Of a stretch of 64,000 nucleotides of DNA, positions 35,426-44,565 are shown piece by piece. A program made the translations under genes and the position numbers. Position 1 is the first letter of the stretch. Each line of letters starts with the position of its first letter. The notes below the pieces were generated by a model. It was not told the DNA's origin and searched no databases. It saw nothing but the letters and a program-made list of their open reading frames with translations. This DNA comes from Roseibium denhamense (GTDB taxonomy: Bacteria > Pseudomonadota > Alphaproteobacteria > Rhizobiales > Stappiaceae): the NCBI RefSeq assembly GCF_009711415.1, contig NZ_SMLZ01000115.1:1-64000 (forward strand), read 5' to 3'.

Positions 35426-36173
35426 AGCCTTTAGCTTCGTCGTTGATCCGGAGCTGGGATTGCAGGCCGAAGTCGCGGCCTTGAATTCCCAGTTCGAAGA
35501 GGCAACGGCGCAGGAAATCCTGATGGCCTCGATCCGGCACCAATTCGCCGGCGAGATCGCCATGGTTTCCAGCTTTGGGGCCGATTCAGCTGTCCTTCTG
35601 CACATGGTTTCTCAGGTCGACCCGTCGACGCCGGTCCAGTTCATGGACACGGTGAAGCTGTTTCCGGCAACAATCTTGTACCGGGATCAGCTGGTCGAAA
35701 AGCTGGGTCTCACCGATGTGCGCACGCACAAGCCGGAACCGGAAGACCTGAAGGCAAAAGACCCGGCCGGCATGTTGTGGATGAGCGACACGGATGCGTG
35801 CTGCCACATCCGCAAGGTTGTTCCCCTTGAGACGGCGTTGACCGGCTTCGAGGCCTGGATTTCCGGCCGCAAGCGCCATCAAAGCTCGACCCGTGCCAAT
35901 CTCGAGCATTTCGAGATCGATGCCGGACGCGTCAAGATCAACCCTCTGGCCGATTGGTCGGCAGCTGAAGTCCTGGACTATGCCAAGTCCCATGACCTGC
36001 CGCCGCATCCGCTGGTCGCGCAGGGCTATCCCTCCATCGGCTGCATGCCCTGCACCAGCAAGGTGGCCCCGGGGGAGGACGCGCGCGCCGGACGCTGGCG
36101 CGGCCAGGACAAGACCGAATGCGGCATTCACTGGCCGACCCACGGAAAAGAGATCGACGGCAGCGGGATATGA
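35412..36173 (+). CDS. cysH: Adenylyl-sulfate reductase (CysH family, iron-sulfur type)
   Basis: A 253-residue cytoplasmic thiol-dependent reductase that gives sulfite and AMP. Two cysteine pairs, DACCHIRKV near 135-141 and GCMPCTSKV near 212-218, are the [4Fe-4S] ligands that mark the APS-using form, rather than the PAPS-using enteric enzyme. The nucleophilic cysteine lies in TECGIHWP near 236. SGRKRHQSSTRA is the substrate-binding loop. Because APS is the likely substrate, no APS kinase is needed. The start inside cysI implies translational coupling. The sulfate adenylyltransferase genes are not in the window. Confidence 0.93.
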   Translation: MGLHEAFSFVVDPELGLQAEVAALNSQFEEATAQEILMASIRHQFAGEIAMVSSFGADSAVLLHMVSQVDPSTPVQFMDTVKLFPATILYRDQLVEKLGLTDVRTHKPEPEDLKAKDPAGMLWMSDTDACCHIRKVVPLETALTGFEAWISGRKRHQSSTRANLEHFEIDAGRVKINPLADWSAAEVLDYAKSHDLPPHPLVAQGYPSIGCMPCTSKVAPGEDARAGRWRGQDKTECGIHWPTHGKEIDGSGI

Positions 36174-36293
36174 TCTTGCGCCATTGGCCTGACGGCCTAT
36201 TTCGCCTCTGGGGAGAGGCGGCGAACACAAAAGATGATTTGGCGGCGCGATGCCTGCCTGAGACCGGATAAAGAAGATTTAGGACGCGAACAG

Positions 36294-36824
36294 ATGACAA
36301 CGATCTTCAAGGATGGCGAATTCGCCGAGGAAGCCTGGACCCGGGTGGATGCTGAAACCGGCCAGGTAGACGGCAACGCCCTGGTGCCGCAAAAGCTGTT
36401 TCTGGCCGAGCCCGAGGCCTACCTGTCCGGGCCGGCGCAGACAGCCGTTGTGGTCGAACCTGGAGACGACGTTGAAGAGCTTGGCGCATATCTTGACCGG
36501 CTTGCCTATGTCGGCGTGGATTTCCCGAGCTTTGCGGATGGGCGCGGCTTTTCCGCCGCCCGCGTTTTGCGGGAACAGATGGGCTATAAAGGCGACATCC
36601 GGGCCATCGGCAAATACATCCTGGATCAGGTGCCGCTTGCCCGCCGGTGCGGTGTGTCAAGTTTCGAGATCTCCAAGCCGGAGGTCCTCAAGGCCCTGAA
36701 GGCTGGAGAGTGGCCGGAAGTCACCAAGTACCTGCAGCCGGTCGGAACGGTCGACGAGATCCCGGAAGGCACACGTCCCTGGGCCCGCCGCTCGATCCGC
36801 GACATTGCCGTGGCTGCCGAGTAA
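36294..36824 (+). CDS. DUF934 protein of the sulfur operon
   Basis: A 176-residue soluble protein of family DUF934. LGAYLDRLAYVGVDFPSFAD near 65-84 and GRGFSAARVLREQMGYKGDI near 86-105 are the conserved core. It is the last gene of cysG-DUF2849-cysI-cysH-DUF934, after a 120-bp gap. The family is found with sulfite reductase in many proteobacteria lacking cysJ and has been suggested to assist the hemoprotein, but its biochemical role is not settled. The start at 36294 matches relatives; the frame is open to 36234. Confidence 0.9.
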   Translation: MTTIFKDGEFAEEAWTRVDAETGQVDGNALVPQKLFLAEPEAYLSGPAQTAVVVEPGDDVEELGAYLDRLAYVGVDFPSFADGRGFSAARVLREQMGYKGDIRAIGKYILDQVPLARRCGVSSFEISKPEVLKALKAGEWPEVTKYLQPVGTVDEIPEGTRPWARRSIRDIAVAAE

Positions 36825-36993
36825 GGCCTCTGGTGTCCGGTCAAGGCTGGAAACGGTAACGCCCGCGCAAGTAAAGATGCGCGGCGCCGATGCTGGCTTA
36901 AGTGGTGTGTTAATACTGATTCAACTGAAGCTTGAAATAACCCCGTTGCGGCATGATATCTAATCTATCTGTTAACAGGGGAATGCGTTTGCG

Positions 36994-37236
36994 ATGATCG
37001 AAACATTTAACAAGTTGATCGCAATTCCGCTTCAGGTCTGGATCGGCCTGACCGTTTTTGTCGTTGGGCTTATCGTTTTCATGAGAGCCACGAATCCGGC
37101 TAGGGCGAAGGGCGATTTTCGCGTCTCCAAACCGGAACGTCCCTTAAAGAATGGATCACCTTATCGAGGGTTGGGGCCTTCTGAAGACGCGGAACAAAAT
37201 CTGATCAGCGGAAACGATAGGCTCTTTCGTAAATGA
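36994..37236 (+). CDS. Small single-pass membrane protein, hypothetical
   Basis: An 80-residue predicted protein with one transmembrane segment (about residues 11-29, PLQVWIGLTVFVVGLIVFM) and a basic C-terminal tail that should be cytoplasmic. AGGGGA lies about 12 nt before the ATG, a little far. No family is recognised. It stands alone in an AT-richer stretch after the sulfur operon. A real but lineage-specific gene is more likely than chance given the clean membrane segment. Confidence 0.55.
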   Translation: MIETFNKLIAIPLQVWIGLTVFVVGLIVFMRATNPARAKGDFRVSKPERPLKNGSPYRGLGPSEDAEQNLISGNDRLFRK

Positions 37237-37552
37237 AATTTTTTTTGTGGTGGCGTCTTCTCCTCGAGTGGGACTCGATGGGGCACCTGCCCGGAATCCT
37301 GCAAATATTCAAGGTGCCCGGTTTGAACGGCCTTAACCCATCCTCGTGACGGGAAATGGGCGCGTATTTATGGCCTGGCAGGCGCGGCAAATGCGCTCAG
37401 CCGCGCGGGAAACAACCGGATTTGCGCCGGTTGGGTGATCATCCTCAGGGATGTCCACGTAAACTCTTCCAACAGTCAAGCTATCCGGCCCGTGCTCTAA
37501 TCAGGCGCTGCGGGAGCCGGCGGCGCATGGATTATTGACCTTCGGGAGCAGA
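37237..37552. other. Intergenic region with two hairpins
   Basis: About 315 bp with no gene. After a run of T (37238-37245), two dyads follow closely: TCGAGT-GGG-ACTCGA at 37264-37278 and GGGCACCT with AGGTGCCC at 37281-37288 and 37312-37319. They could form consecutive hairpins in a leader of the downstream gene. No known riboswitch core was recognised. Confidence 0.4.
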
Positions 37553-38206
37553 ATGATGGCCAAAATACTCGTGATTGGTGCCAGCCGCGGGATCGGAAAA
37601 GCCGTAAGCGAGGAAGCCGCTGCGCGGGGGCATGAAGTCAGGGCGATGTCACGCAGCGGTGCGGTTACCCGGCGCCGCGATGACCGGATCGAAGGTTTTT
37701 CCGGCAATGCCTTGAAGGCTGCGGACATGGAGCGTGCCCTTGAGGGCATCGATACGGTTGTCCAGGCGCTTGGCGTGGAAGCCTCGTTGAAGATGATCAC
37801 GGAGCCTGTCACTCTATTTTCCGAGGCAACCCGCGTGCTTTTGCCCGCTATGGAAAAGACGGGCGTCGGGCGCCTCGTCGCGGTTACCGGTTTTGGTGCC
37901 GGAGACTGCGCTTCCTCGGTGAACTTGCTGCAGCGTTTGCCGTTCCGCGCGCTGCTCGGACGGGCCTATGACGACAAGACCATCCAGGAGACGCTGATCG
38001 AGGGATCTGACCTTGACTGGTTGATCGTGCGCCCGGGCGTTTTGACCAATGGTCCCAAGTCCAACTGCTACCGGGTCTTGAGCGAGCCTGCCGAGTGGCG
38101 GAACGGTATTGTGTCCCGCGCGGATGTCGCGGATTTCATCGTGAGCCAGTTGGACAATGACCGCCTAGGCCGGAAAAAGCCGGTCATAATCCGCCTGCCT
38201 CTGTGA
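37553..38206 (+). CDS. NAD(P)-binding atypical SDR-like protein
   Basis: A 217-residue Rossmann protein of the atypical short-chain dehydrogenase / NmrA-like group. KILVIGASRGIGKAVSEEAA (near 4-23) is the cofactor loop. RLVAVTGFGAGDCASS lies near 110-125 and IVRPGVLTNGPKS near 163-175. The catalytic YxxxK of classical SDRs is not evident, so it may act as an oxidoreductase on an unknown substrate or as a redox sensor. Two ATG codons (37553 and 37556) follow GGGAG; either may serve. It stands as a single gene. Confidence 0.85.
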   Translation: MMAKILVIGASRGIGKAVSEEAAARGHEVRAMSRSGAVTRRRDDRIEGFSGNALKAADMERALEGIDTVVQALGVEASLKMITEPVTLFSEATRVLLPAMEKTGVGRLVAVTGFGAGDCASSVNLLQRLPFRALLGRAYDDKTIQETLIEGSDLDWLIVRPGVLTNGPKSNCYRVLSEPAEWRNGIVSRADVADFIVSQLDNDRLGRKKPVIIRLPL

Positions 38207-38300
38207 GCCCTGTCCGCGCTGGGCGGCCTAAAGCTGCTCGTGCACTCCATATGAGATCAGCTTTGGGCGGTAAATCGGGGCCGGTTAATCGCCCGCTGAC

Positions 38301-38660
38301 CTAAGCCTTGCTGTCGATACTCGGCAGCGCGAGCCGTTCAAAAAGGCTTGGCTTGGAAACGCCCAGTGCCTCTCTGCGGGCAGTCACCGGCTCCATGACG
38401 TAGCGCAGCGAAAACCGGCAGCAATCAGTGATCAGCCAGATCGTCTGCGGGAAGTAGCTCGATACCAGGAAGTACAGGATCGAGTAGTCCTGACCGTAGG
38501 CCGATGCGCCGAACGCGGTGATAAACGCCGTTATGATCATCGAGGCGAAGTGAACCCACAAGAACGGCACATATTCGATCAGGCGGACCGGATACCGGCG
38601 TTTGAGTTCTTTGGTGAAAATGTAGGTAAAGGCAAGACCGACAACAAAAATCCAAAGCAT
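38301..38660 (-). CDS. Small integral membrane protein, hypothetical
   Basis: A 119-residue protein with three predicted transmembrane segments (about residues 2-15, 29-52 and 59-79) and a cytoplasmic C-terminal tail of about 35 residues. A strong AGGAG site lies before the ATG. Two adjacent cysteines (TDCCRF, near 79-80) sit at the membrane edge. No family is recognised and its neighbours give no clue. Confidence 0.65.
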   Translation of the reverse strand: MLWIFVVGLAFTYIFTKELKRRYPVRLIEYVPFLWVHFASMIITAFITAFGASAYGQDYSILYFLVSSYFPQTIWLITDCCRFSLRYVMEPVTARREALGVSKPSLFERLALPSIDSKA

Positions 38661-38835
38661 TGCGTTCTCCTCAAATCCCCGAAACGCTACCGCCTTCTCT
38701 GGCCGGTGTAAATTCCTTAAGTTGGTTCATCTTAAACGCCGTCTCTTGGCGAGTATCCGTGCCGGGATAAAACAGACCCGGCGCGGGGAAGATTTTGATT
38801 TAAGAAAAGTTCTCCTACGGCAGTCCGGGTCAGTT

Positions 38836-39753
38836 TTAATGGGCAGAGAGGGACGTGCCGGGCAGGCGCGCCGGGCGCGCGCCGAACCGTTTCGCAAGTT
38901 CTTCGATATGCGATGGGCCAACTTCACAACATCCGCCGAGTATGGTTGCTCCGTACCCCACCCATCTGGCGGCGTGGTTCGCATAGGCGTCGGGAGAAAA
39001 ATCGGTCCGGGCGGACAGCTTGGAGACACTGCTTCCCTTTTCCATAAATTCGGGCCTGATGGCCGTGAAGCCATTTGCATAGGCGCCGGTTCGCAGGTGT
39101 GACGTCCGCATGACCGCAAGGCCATCACCGATGGCCTCGGGTGTCGAGCAGTTCAGCAAAACGGCGTCGGGGGCCAGGGTCTCAATCTCCTGCAAGGCTT
39201 CGGACAAGGGTTCGCCTGAGCGAAGGTGCGTCCCGTTGAAGTCGTCGACCGTAAGACCGATCCAGACCGGCTTGCCAAACGGCAGTGCGGCCGTCAGGGA
39301 CGCGCGTGCCTGAGAAATGGAAGCCATGGTTTCGATCAGGAACATGTCGACCCTGTCACGCTGAAGATCGCAAATTTCCCGGTAAAGAGCGACGGACTCA
39401 TCTTCGGGCGGTGCGCCGTCATGGCTGTAGGACCAGCCGAGGGGCCCAATGCATCCCGCAACCGTTCCTGCGCCAAACGCATCCCTGGCCTCACATGCCA
39501 GATCGCATGCCAGCTTGTGCACCGCTTCGAACTCATCCCCAAGACCGGCGGGGTTTAAACGGTCCCGGTGCAGCGTGTAGCTGTTCACCGAGACGATATC
39601 AGCGCCTGCGGCAAGGAAGTCGTCATGCACGGCGCGGACGAGATCCGGGCGCTCCATCATCAATTCACAGGACCACAACCCGCTGGGAACACGGCCGCTC
39701 CGCCGCACCAGTTCCTGTCCCATCCCGCCATCGAGGATCGTGATCTCACTCAT
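38836..39753 (-). CDS. Homocysteine S-methyltransferase family protein
   Basis: A 305-residue Zn-dependent TIM-barrel enzyme. The start MSEITILDGGMGQELVRRSG is typical. Zinc ligands are the cysteine in LLNCSTPEA near 206 and the pair in LGGCCEVGPSHIEEL near 279-280. Family members use S-methylmethionine, betaine or related donors to methylate homocysteine; betaine as donor would fit the choline/betaine genes in this window but is speculation. The ATG at 39753 follows AGGGGC; the frame extension to 39774 is unlikely. Confidence 0.88.
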   Translation of the reverse strand: MSEITILDGGMGQELVRRSGRVPSGLWSCELMMERPDLVRAVHDDFLAAGADIVSVNSYTLHRDRLNPAGLGDEFEAVHKLACDLACEARDAFGAGTVAGCIGPLGWSYSHDGAPPEDESVALYREICDLQRDRVDMFLIETMASISQARASLTAALPFGKPVWIGLTVDDFNGTHLRSGEPLSEALQEIETLAPDAVLLNCSTPEAIGDGLAVMRTSHLRTGAYANGFTAIRPEFMEKGSSVSKLSARTDFSPDAYANHAARWVGYGATILGGCCEVGPSHIEELAKRFGARPARLPGTSLSAH

Positions 39754-39992
39754 GTTTGCCCCTGTGTCCGGCACGGTGTGCCTCCCCGATCCTATCGCAC
39801 GGTGTTGTTGTTTTGCCGCATCATTTTATGGTGACCCGGGTATTCAAAAGCCCGGAGAAACGCCCAAAGCCAACCGCTTACGCGAAAACGCCTCTGCTGG
39901 ATTTGGAACGGTCCGTGATTGACCGGCAGGACCGCGGCAGGCGGGGAGTGCCGGCCTGGCGTGATGCCTGGCCAGCAAAAAGCAGTCCGTGT

Positions 39993-41111
39993 TCAGGGGT
40001 GCAGCCGCGCCGCGCGTTCCGCTTCATAGGCGTTGGCGGTTTCCAGATCGGCCAAAGGGGAAAACATGTCGAAACTGAATTCGCTCAGGGCGGTTTTCTC
40101 CTGGACCCGTTTGGGCCAGTCCGGTGAGGCGAGTGCGGATTTGCCAAGCGCAACGAGGTCGGCATTTTCATCCGCGAGCATTCTGGAGGCGTGCGCCGGA
40201 TCTCCCAATCCGCCATTTGCGATCACCGGCAGCCCGGAGAGCAGCCGCGCCAGTCTCGCCAAGGGATAGCCGGAGGCGAAGGCCGGTGCGTCGGCCTGAA
40301 ACTCAGTTGTGTGAATGTAGCTGGCCCCAGCCTTTGCAAGCTGCGGGAAAATGATTCTGGCATCGTCTTCTGCCGCCGCCCATTTGTGTTCGAAATCGTT
40401 GACTTTTCCCTGGGAAATTCGAACGCCGACTGCGAAGGCGGGGCCGGTGGCCTCGCGGACGCGTTCAATGGCTTCGCATGTTAGCCGGACACGATGCAGC
40501 GTGTTGCCGCCATAGGCGTCCTTGCGCTGATTGGTGTAGTCGGTCAGGAACTGATCAAGGAGATATCCGTTCGCACCATGCACCTCGACCCCGTCCGCAC
40601 CGGCGTCTTGTGCCCGGCGGGCAGCGTCTGCAAATCCTTTCAGCACCGCGTCGATTTCTGACGGAACGAGTTCCTGCGGTGCGGGGTAGGCTCCTGTTCC
40701 GCGATAGAACGCCATCTGGCGGCCCTTTGGAACAACAGGCGAAGGGCCACGTGTGTCTGCTTTAAAGGGATTGTATTGCGACAAGGCCCCCGCATGCATG
40801 AGCTGTACGATGACGCGCGCGCCTGCCGCCTGCACTTGCCCGATTAGTTTCGACCAGCCCGCGGCCTGGACAATATCGGCGAGGCCCGGCTGATACCGGT
40901 ATCCCTGGCTGAAGGCCTTGTCCGTATAGACACCTTCGGTGATGACGGCTCCAAAACCACCCTCGGCGAACGAGCGGTAGTAGGGGAACATCAAGTCACT
41001 GACACAGCCGTCGTCAGTCGCGCTGACGCGGGTCATGGGGGCGACGAGCACACGGTTCTTCAGCGGGATCGAGGCGAGACGAAAGGGATTAAACAAGGAG
41101 GAATGGGACAT
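39993..41111 (-). CDS. Old Yellow Enzyme family NADH:flavin oxidoreductase
   Basis: A 372-residue FMN-dependent TIM barrel that reduces activated alkenes or related electrophiles. LKNRVLVAPMTRVSATDDG opens the barrel, VHGANGYLLDQFLTDYTNQR near 178-197 holds the conserved substrate-binding segment, and the C-terminal LPVIANGGL and ADLVALGKSAL loops bind FMN phosphate. It is divergent from a LysR gene 99 bp away, the usual arrangement in which the regulator senses the enzyme's substrate. Confidence 0.92.
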   Translation of the reverse strand: MSHSSLFNPFRLASIPLKNRVLVAPMTRVSATDDGCVSDLMFPYYRSFAEGGFGAVITEGVYTDKAFSQGYRYQPGLADIVQAAGWSKLIGQVQAAGARVIVQLMHAGALSQYNPFKADTRGPSPVVPKGRQMAFYRGTGAYPAPQELVPSEIDAVLKGFADAARRAQDAGADGVEVHGANGYLLDQFLTDYTNQRKDAYGGNTLHRVRLTCEAIERVREATGPAFAVGVRISQGKVNDFEHKWAAAEDDARIIFPQLAKAGASYIHTTEFQADAPAFASGYPLARLARLLSGLPVIANGGLGDPAHASRMLADENADLVALGKSALASPDWPKRVQEKTALSEFSFDMFSPLADLETANAYEAERAARLHP

Positions 41112-41210
41112 GATTGGCTTCCGGTTGACAACTGTCAGCCAATCTATTTTTTGATGATTGATGTGATAATATCACTAAATGAGCATTCATCTTATACGAT
41201 TCATAAAATA

Positions 41211-42110
41211 ATGAGCTCTGAAAATCTCACCGAGTATCTGCGCATCTTCCGCGCTGTGGTTGACCGGGAAAGCTTTTCCGCGGCCGCGAGGGAATTGAAC
41301 ATGACGCCCGCCTGGGTCGCCCGGCAAGTCACCCGCCTTGAAGAGCATGTGAACGCGACGCTGCTGATCCGCACCACACGGCACCTGCGGCTGACGGATG
41401 CCGGACAGGACTGTTACCGCACGGCCGGCCGGGTGGCTGAGGAATTGCAGGCGCTGCGCGACCATCTTCAAAAGGACACCACGTCCATCACCGGCACTGT
41501 CCGGCTGAATGTGCCGACCGTGTTTGCGCTCAGCCGCCTTGGCGGGCAGCTGGCCGCCTTCCAGAAGACCTACCCGAACCTGACGCTCGACGTTACGGTG
41601 AGCGATCGTTTTGTCGATCTGTTTAACGATGGGGCCGACATCTTTTTGCGGATCGCCCATACGCTGGAAGACAGCAATGCCGTCGTGCAGAAGGTCTGCG
41701 ATGTGCCGAGGGTCCTGTGCGCTGCGCCCGGCTATCTTGCCCGTGGCGGCACCATAGCGCGGCTGTCTGATATCCAAGATCACAAGGCACTGGTTTTCAG
41801 CGGTTTGCAAAGCCCGAACCAGTGGCACTTGTCGGATGGCAAGACTACCGCCTGGGTGGATCCCAATGCGGTTCTGCGTGCCAATAACAGCCTGCTTCTG
41901 AAAAAGACCGCCCTGTCCGGTGCCGGACTGGCCTTTTTGCCGAGGATGATCGTTGAGGAAGAGCTCCAGTCCGGCGGTCTAGTTCAGCTGGATCGGTTCG
42001 TGGATTGCTCGCCCTTTCAAATGTACTTGTTGCGGCCGCCGCTCAAACATCTTCCGGCGAGAACACGGATCGTCTGGGATTTTCTGTCAGCTGGGGCCAA
42101 CGCTGCCTGA
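41211..42110 (+). CDS. LysR family transcriptional regulator
   Basis: A 299-residue regulator with an N-terminal winged helix (residues 5-62; SFSAAARELNMTPAWVARQV) and a C-terminal LysR substrate-binding domain (about 90-295). It belongs to the CrgA/AaeR-like group that often controls oxidoreductases under quinone or aldehyde stress. I chose the ATG at 41211 since MSSENLTEYLRIF aligns with the family; the open frame runs back to 41103. The divergent OYE gene is the probable target. The AT-rich stretch at 41139-41210 holds the promoters. Confidence 0.9.
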   Translation: MSSENLTEYLRIFRAVVDRESFSAAARELNMTPAWVARQVTRLEEHVNATLLIRTTRHLRLTDAGQDCYRTAGRVAEELQALRDHLQKDTTSITGTVRLNVPTVFALSRLGGQLAAFQKTYPNLTLDVTVSDRFVDLFNDGADIFLRIAHTLEDSNAVVQKVCDVPRVLCAAPGYLARGGTIARLSDIQDHKALVFSGLQSPNQWHLSDGKTTAWVDPNAVLRANNSLLLKKTALSGAGLAFLPRMIVEEELQSGGLVQLDRFVDCSPFQMYLLRPPLKHLPARTRIVWDFLSAGANAA

Positions 42111-42254
42111 TACGAGGTTTTGGCGGGTGGGGCTGCCAGGCCTCCTGGTCACCTGACACTGGCGTTCGGCTCCTGTCCCGGCATTCTAATCCGGCTTGCC
42201 GGGGACTGCCGTAGAAATAGAAATGGAAAAGGCCTTCAAGAGGGTGCGGCGGAC

Positions 42255-43754
42255 ATGACGGCAAGGGGCAATCGGGCAAATCCCATCAGGCATTTCGCCG
42301 TTGCTTGCCTCGCCGTCGTACTGGTTGCTGCAGGCGTTTGGCATCTGGAAGGCCAGCGTGCCGGTCTCGCGATTGAACACACCTCTATCGGCACGACCCC
42401 GGTGACCTTTTTCCTGAAACAGGGTGCCCAACCCGCGCCGCTTGTCGTCGTGGCGCATGGCTTTGCCGGGTCCCGCCAGCTGATGGAGGCCTACTCGCTG
42501 GCGCTTGCAAGGGCCGGATATGTCGTGGCCGCTTTCGATTTTGAGGGGCATGGCCGCAATCCGGTGCCGATGTCCGGTGATGTGGACGCCATTGAGGGAA
42601 CGACACAGCTCCTCGTTGCCGAAACGCTGAAGGTGATGCAAGCCGGTCTCGACCGGCCGGAAACCGATGGCCGCGTTGCGATCCTGGGCCACTCCATGGC
42701 AAGCGACATCATTATCCGGGCGGCAGCCGAAGATCCGCGCATTGGCCCGGTCGTTGCCATATCGGCCTTTTCGCAAGCCGTCACCAAGGAGCACCCGGAA
42801 AATCTTCTCTTGATCAGCGGAGCGTGGGAAGGCGGCCTGCGGGCGTTCGCGCTCGGTGCCGTCAAAATGCTTGCGCCGGAGGCCGGTGAAGGAGAAACCG
42901 TGCGGTCGGCGGACGGAAGCGTGGTGCGCCGCGCATTCGTGGCGCCCAATGCCGAGCATGTCGGTGTGCTCTTCAGTCGGGCCGGCGTGGCGGAGGCGGT
43001 CAACTGGCTCAACACCGCCTTTGAAAAGACGGGCACCGCCGAAATACCGCAGCGCGGGGGATGGATCTTTGCCGTGCTGTTCGGACTTGTTCTCTTGGTT
43101 TGGCCGCTGAGCGCTCTCCTGCCGGATCGTGCGCCGCCGCATAAAGGCTTGAGCCCTAAGGTCTTCGCCGCAGCCCTTCTCGCGCCGATGCTCGCAGCAC
43201 CCGCCCTTGCGATCTTCCTGCCAAGAGGGTTCCTGCCGGTTCTGGTGGCCGATTATCTGGCGGTTCACATGCTCCTATACGGAGGTATCCAGCTCGTGAT
43301 CCTGCGCGGTCTCGGCCTCCAGGTCACCGTGTATTCGCTGAGTGTGGGCGCGCTTCTGGCAGCTTATGGCATCCTGGGTCTTGGCTTTGCCTTCGACCGG
43401 TATTTCATCAGTTTCGCCCCGCATGCGGACCGCCTTCCAATCATTGCCGTGCTTGCCGCCGGTGCGCTTGCCTTCATGCTTGCGGACAGCGCGATGGCCC
43501 ATGCCTGTCCGAAGCTGTGGCAGCGCGCGCTGATCCGTCTTTCCTTTCTGGCGTCGCTGGCAATCGCGGTTGCTCTGGATTTTGAGCGGCTGTTTTTCCT
43601 GGTGCTCATCATCCCGATCATTCTGGCCTTCTTCCTGGTGTTCGGGCTCATGGGCCGCTGGGTTGAAGCCCGCGCCGGGCCATTCGCCTCCGGTTTCGGC
43701 CTGGCGCTTCTACTGGCCTGGTCGCTTGGCGTGACCTTTCCGATGTTTTCCTGA
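42255..43754 (+). CDS. Alpha/beta hydrolase fused to a multi-pass membrane domain
   Basis: A 499-residue membrane protein. An N-terminal anchor (about 12-29) is followed by an alpha/beta-hydrolase domain (about 60-300): VVAHGFAGSRQLME is the oxyanion region and AILGHSMAS holds the nucleophile Ser147. From about residue 310 there are seven or eight hydrophobic segments up to the C-terminus. The anchor should place the hydrolase outside the cytoplasm, so it could act on lipids or envelope esters. The function is unknown; I know no characterised protein of this architecture. The start at 42255 is chosen for the anchor; the frame is open to 42120. Confidence 0.82.
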   Translation: MTARGNRANPIRHFAVACLAVVLVAAGVWHLEGQRAGLAIEHTSIGTTPVTFFLKQGAQPAPLVVVAHGFAGSRQLMEAYSLALARAGYVVAAFDFEGHGRNPVPMSGDVDAIEGTTQLLVAETLKVMQAGLDRPETDGRVAILGHSMASDIIIRAAAEDPRIGPVVAISAFSQAVTKEHPENLLLISGAWEGGLRAFALGAVKMLAPEAGEGETVRSADGSVVRRAFVAPNAEHVGVLFSRAGVAEAVNWLNTAFEKTGTAEIPQRGGWIFAVLFGLVLLVWPLSALLPDRAPPHKGLSPKVFAAALLAPMLAAPALAIFLPRGFLPVLVADYLAVHMLLYGGIQLVILRGLGLQVTVYSLSVGALLAAYGILGLGFAFDRYFISFAPHADRLPIIAVLAAGALAFMLADSAMAHACPKLWQRALIRLSFLASLAIAVALDFERLFFLVLIIPIILAFFLVFGLMGRWVEARAGPFASGFGLALLLAWSLGVTFPMFS

Positions 43755-43761
43755 AGAACGG

Positions 43762-43785
43762 CGGGGCCGGTAATAACAGGCCCCG
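43762..43785 (+). terminator. Hairpin after hydrolase gene
   Basis: Stem CGGGGCC / GGCCCCG with a 10-nt loop, starting 8 bp after the stop codon. Only a short pyrimidine tract (TCTCTCC) follows, so termination may be weak or Rho-assisted. Confidence 0.45.
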
Positions 43786-43965
43786 TCTCTCCAGCCATAA
43801 AGCCAAGCAGCGCTGCCTGGCCAGTGTTGTCACGGGCGCGCGAGGCCCGCGAGAGATATCGTTCTCGTTCGGTATAAGCTTAGGAGTTTAGCCGGGTAAA
43901 TATGGGTGGTGGTTGCCCGCAGCTTGACTGGGCACGGCCTGTCTCAGGGCGCGTCTCAGGTCCCG

Positions 43966-44565
43966 TTACTTGTCCAGATAGGTGAAGACCGGGAAGATGT
44001 CTTCCAGCTTCGGGTCCATGCCGGTTTCCGCGTTGGAGGTGTAGAACTGCTTGTTCGCCTTCAAAATCGCGTAGCCGTGAATGAAGGTCCACAGCATGGT
44101 CTCCGTTGACAGCTGGCCTTGCGGATTTTCGCAGTTTTCAGGGGACAGGCCTTTGGAGACCTCGCGCAGGACTGCATAAGCCTCCCGGCTTGCCGGAAGC
44201 AGGTCCGGGTAGATATCGAGCCGCCGCTCCATGGAGAACATCAGCCGGAACAGGTCCTTGTTGTCCTCCACGAATGCGACGTAACCCCGCGCGCTTGCCA
44301 TTACCTGCGATTTCGCATCTGCCGGGGCCCCGGCCATATGGGCCCGCATTGTCGACGCAAACCGCTTGAACCCCTCCGTGGCAAGAGCGCCTTGCAGCAC
44401 GGCCAGATTGGCGAAATGGTTCTTCGGCGCCCCATGAGACACGCCGGCCCGGTTGGCGCAGGCCCTGAGCGACAATTTCTCCAAGCCCTCCTCACGCAGG
44501 ATCTCCAGGCCGGCTTCGATTAGGGCCTGTTTCAGATTGCCGTGATGGTATTTCGTGTCGCTCAG
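43966..44565 (-). CDS. TetR family regulator with apparent CTG start
   Basis: A 199-residue TetR-family repressor. From a CTG at 44565 the frame reads SDTKYHHGNLKQALIEAG after the initiator, a very typical TetR N-terminus, and GGAGAG lies 5 nt before that CTG. There is no ATG or GTG in frame upstream before a stop. The nearest alternative, TTG at 44484, would cut off the first helix of the DNA-binding domain. The recognition region is RACANRAGVSHGAPKNHF. The C-terminal domain is WHG-like. Either CTG is used or the gene has a point change or 1-bp frameshift near its start: an ATG at 44575 is in another frame. It is divergent from mipA. Confidence 0.82.
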   Translation of the reverse strand: MSDTKYHHGNLKQALIEAGLEILREEGLEKLSLRACANRAGVSHGAPKNHFANLAVLQGALATEGFKRFASTMRAHMAGAPADAKSQVMASARGYVAFVEDNKDLFRLMFSMERRLDIYPDLLPASREAYAVLREVSKGLSPENCENPQGQLSTETMLWTFIHGYAILKANKQFYTSNAETGMDPKLEDIFPVFTYLDK

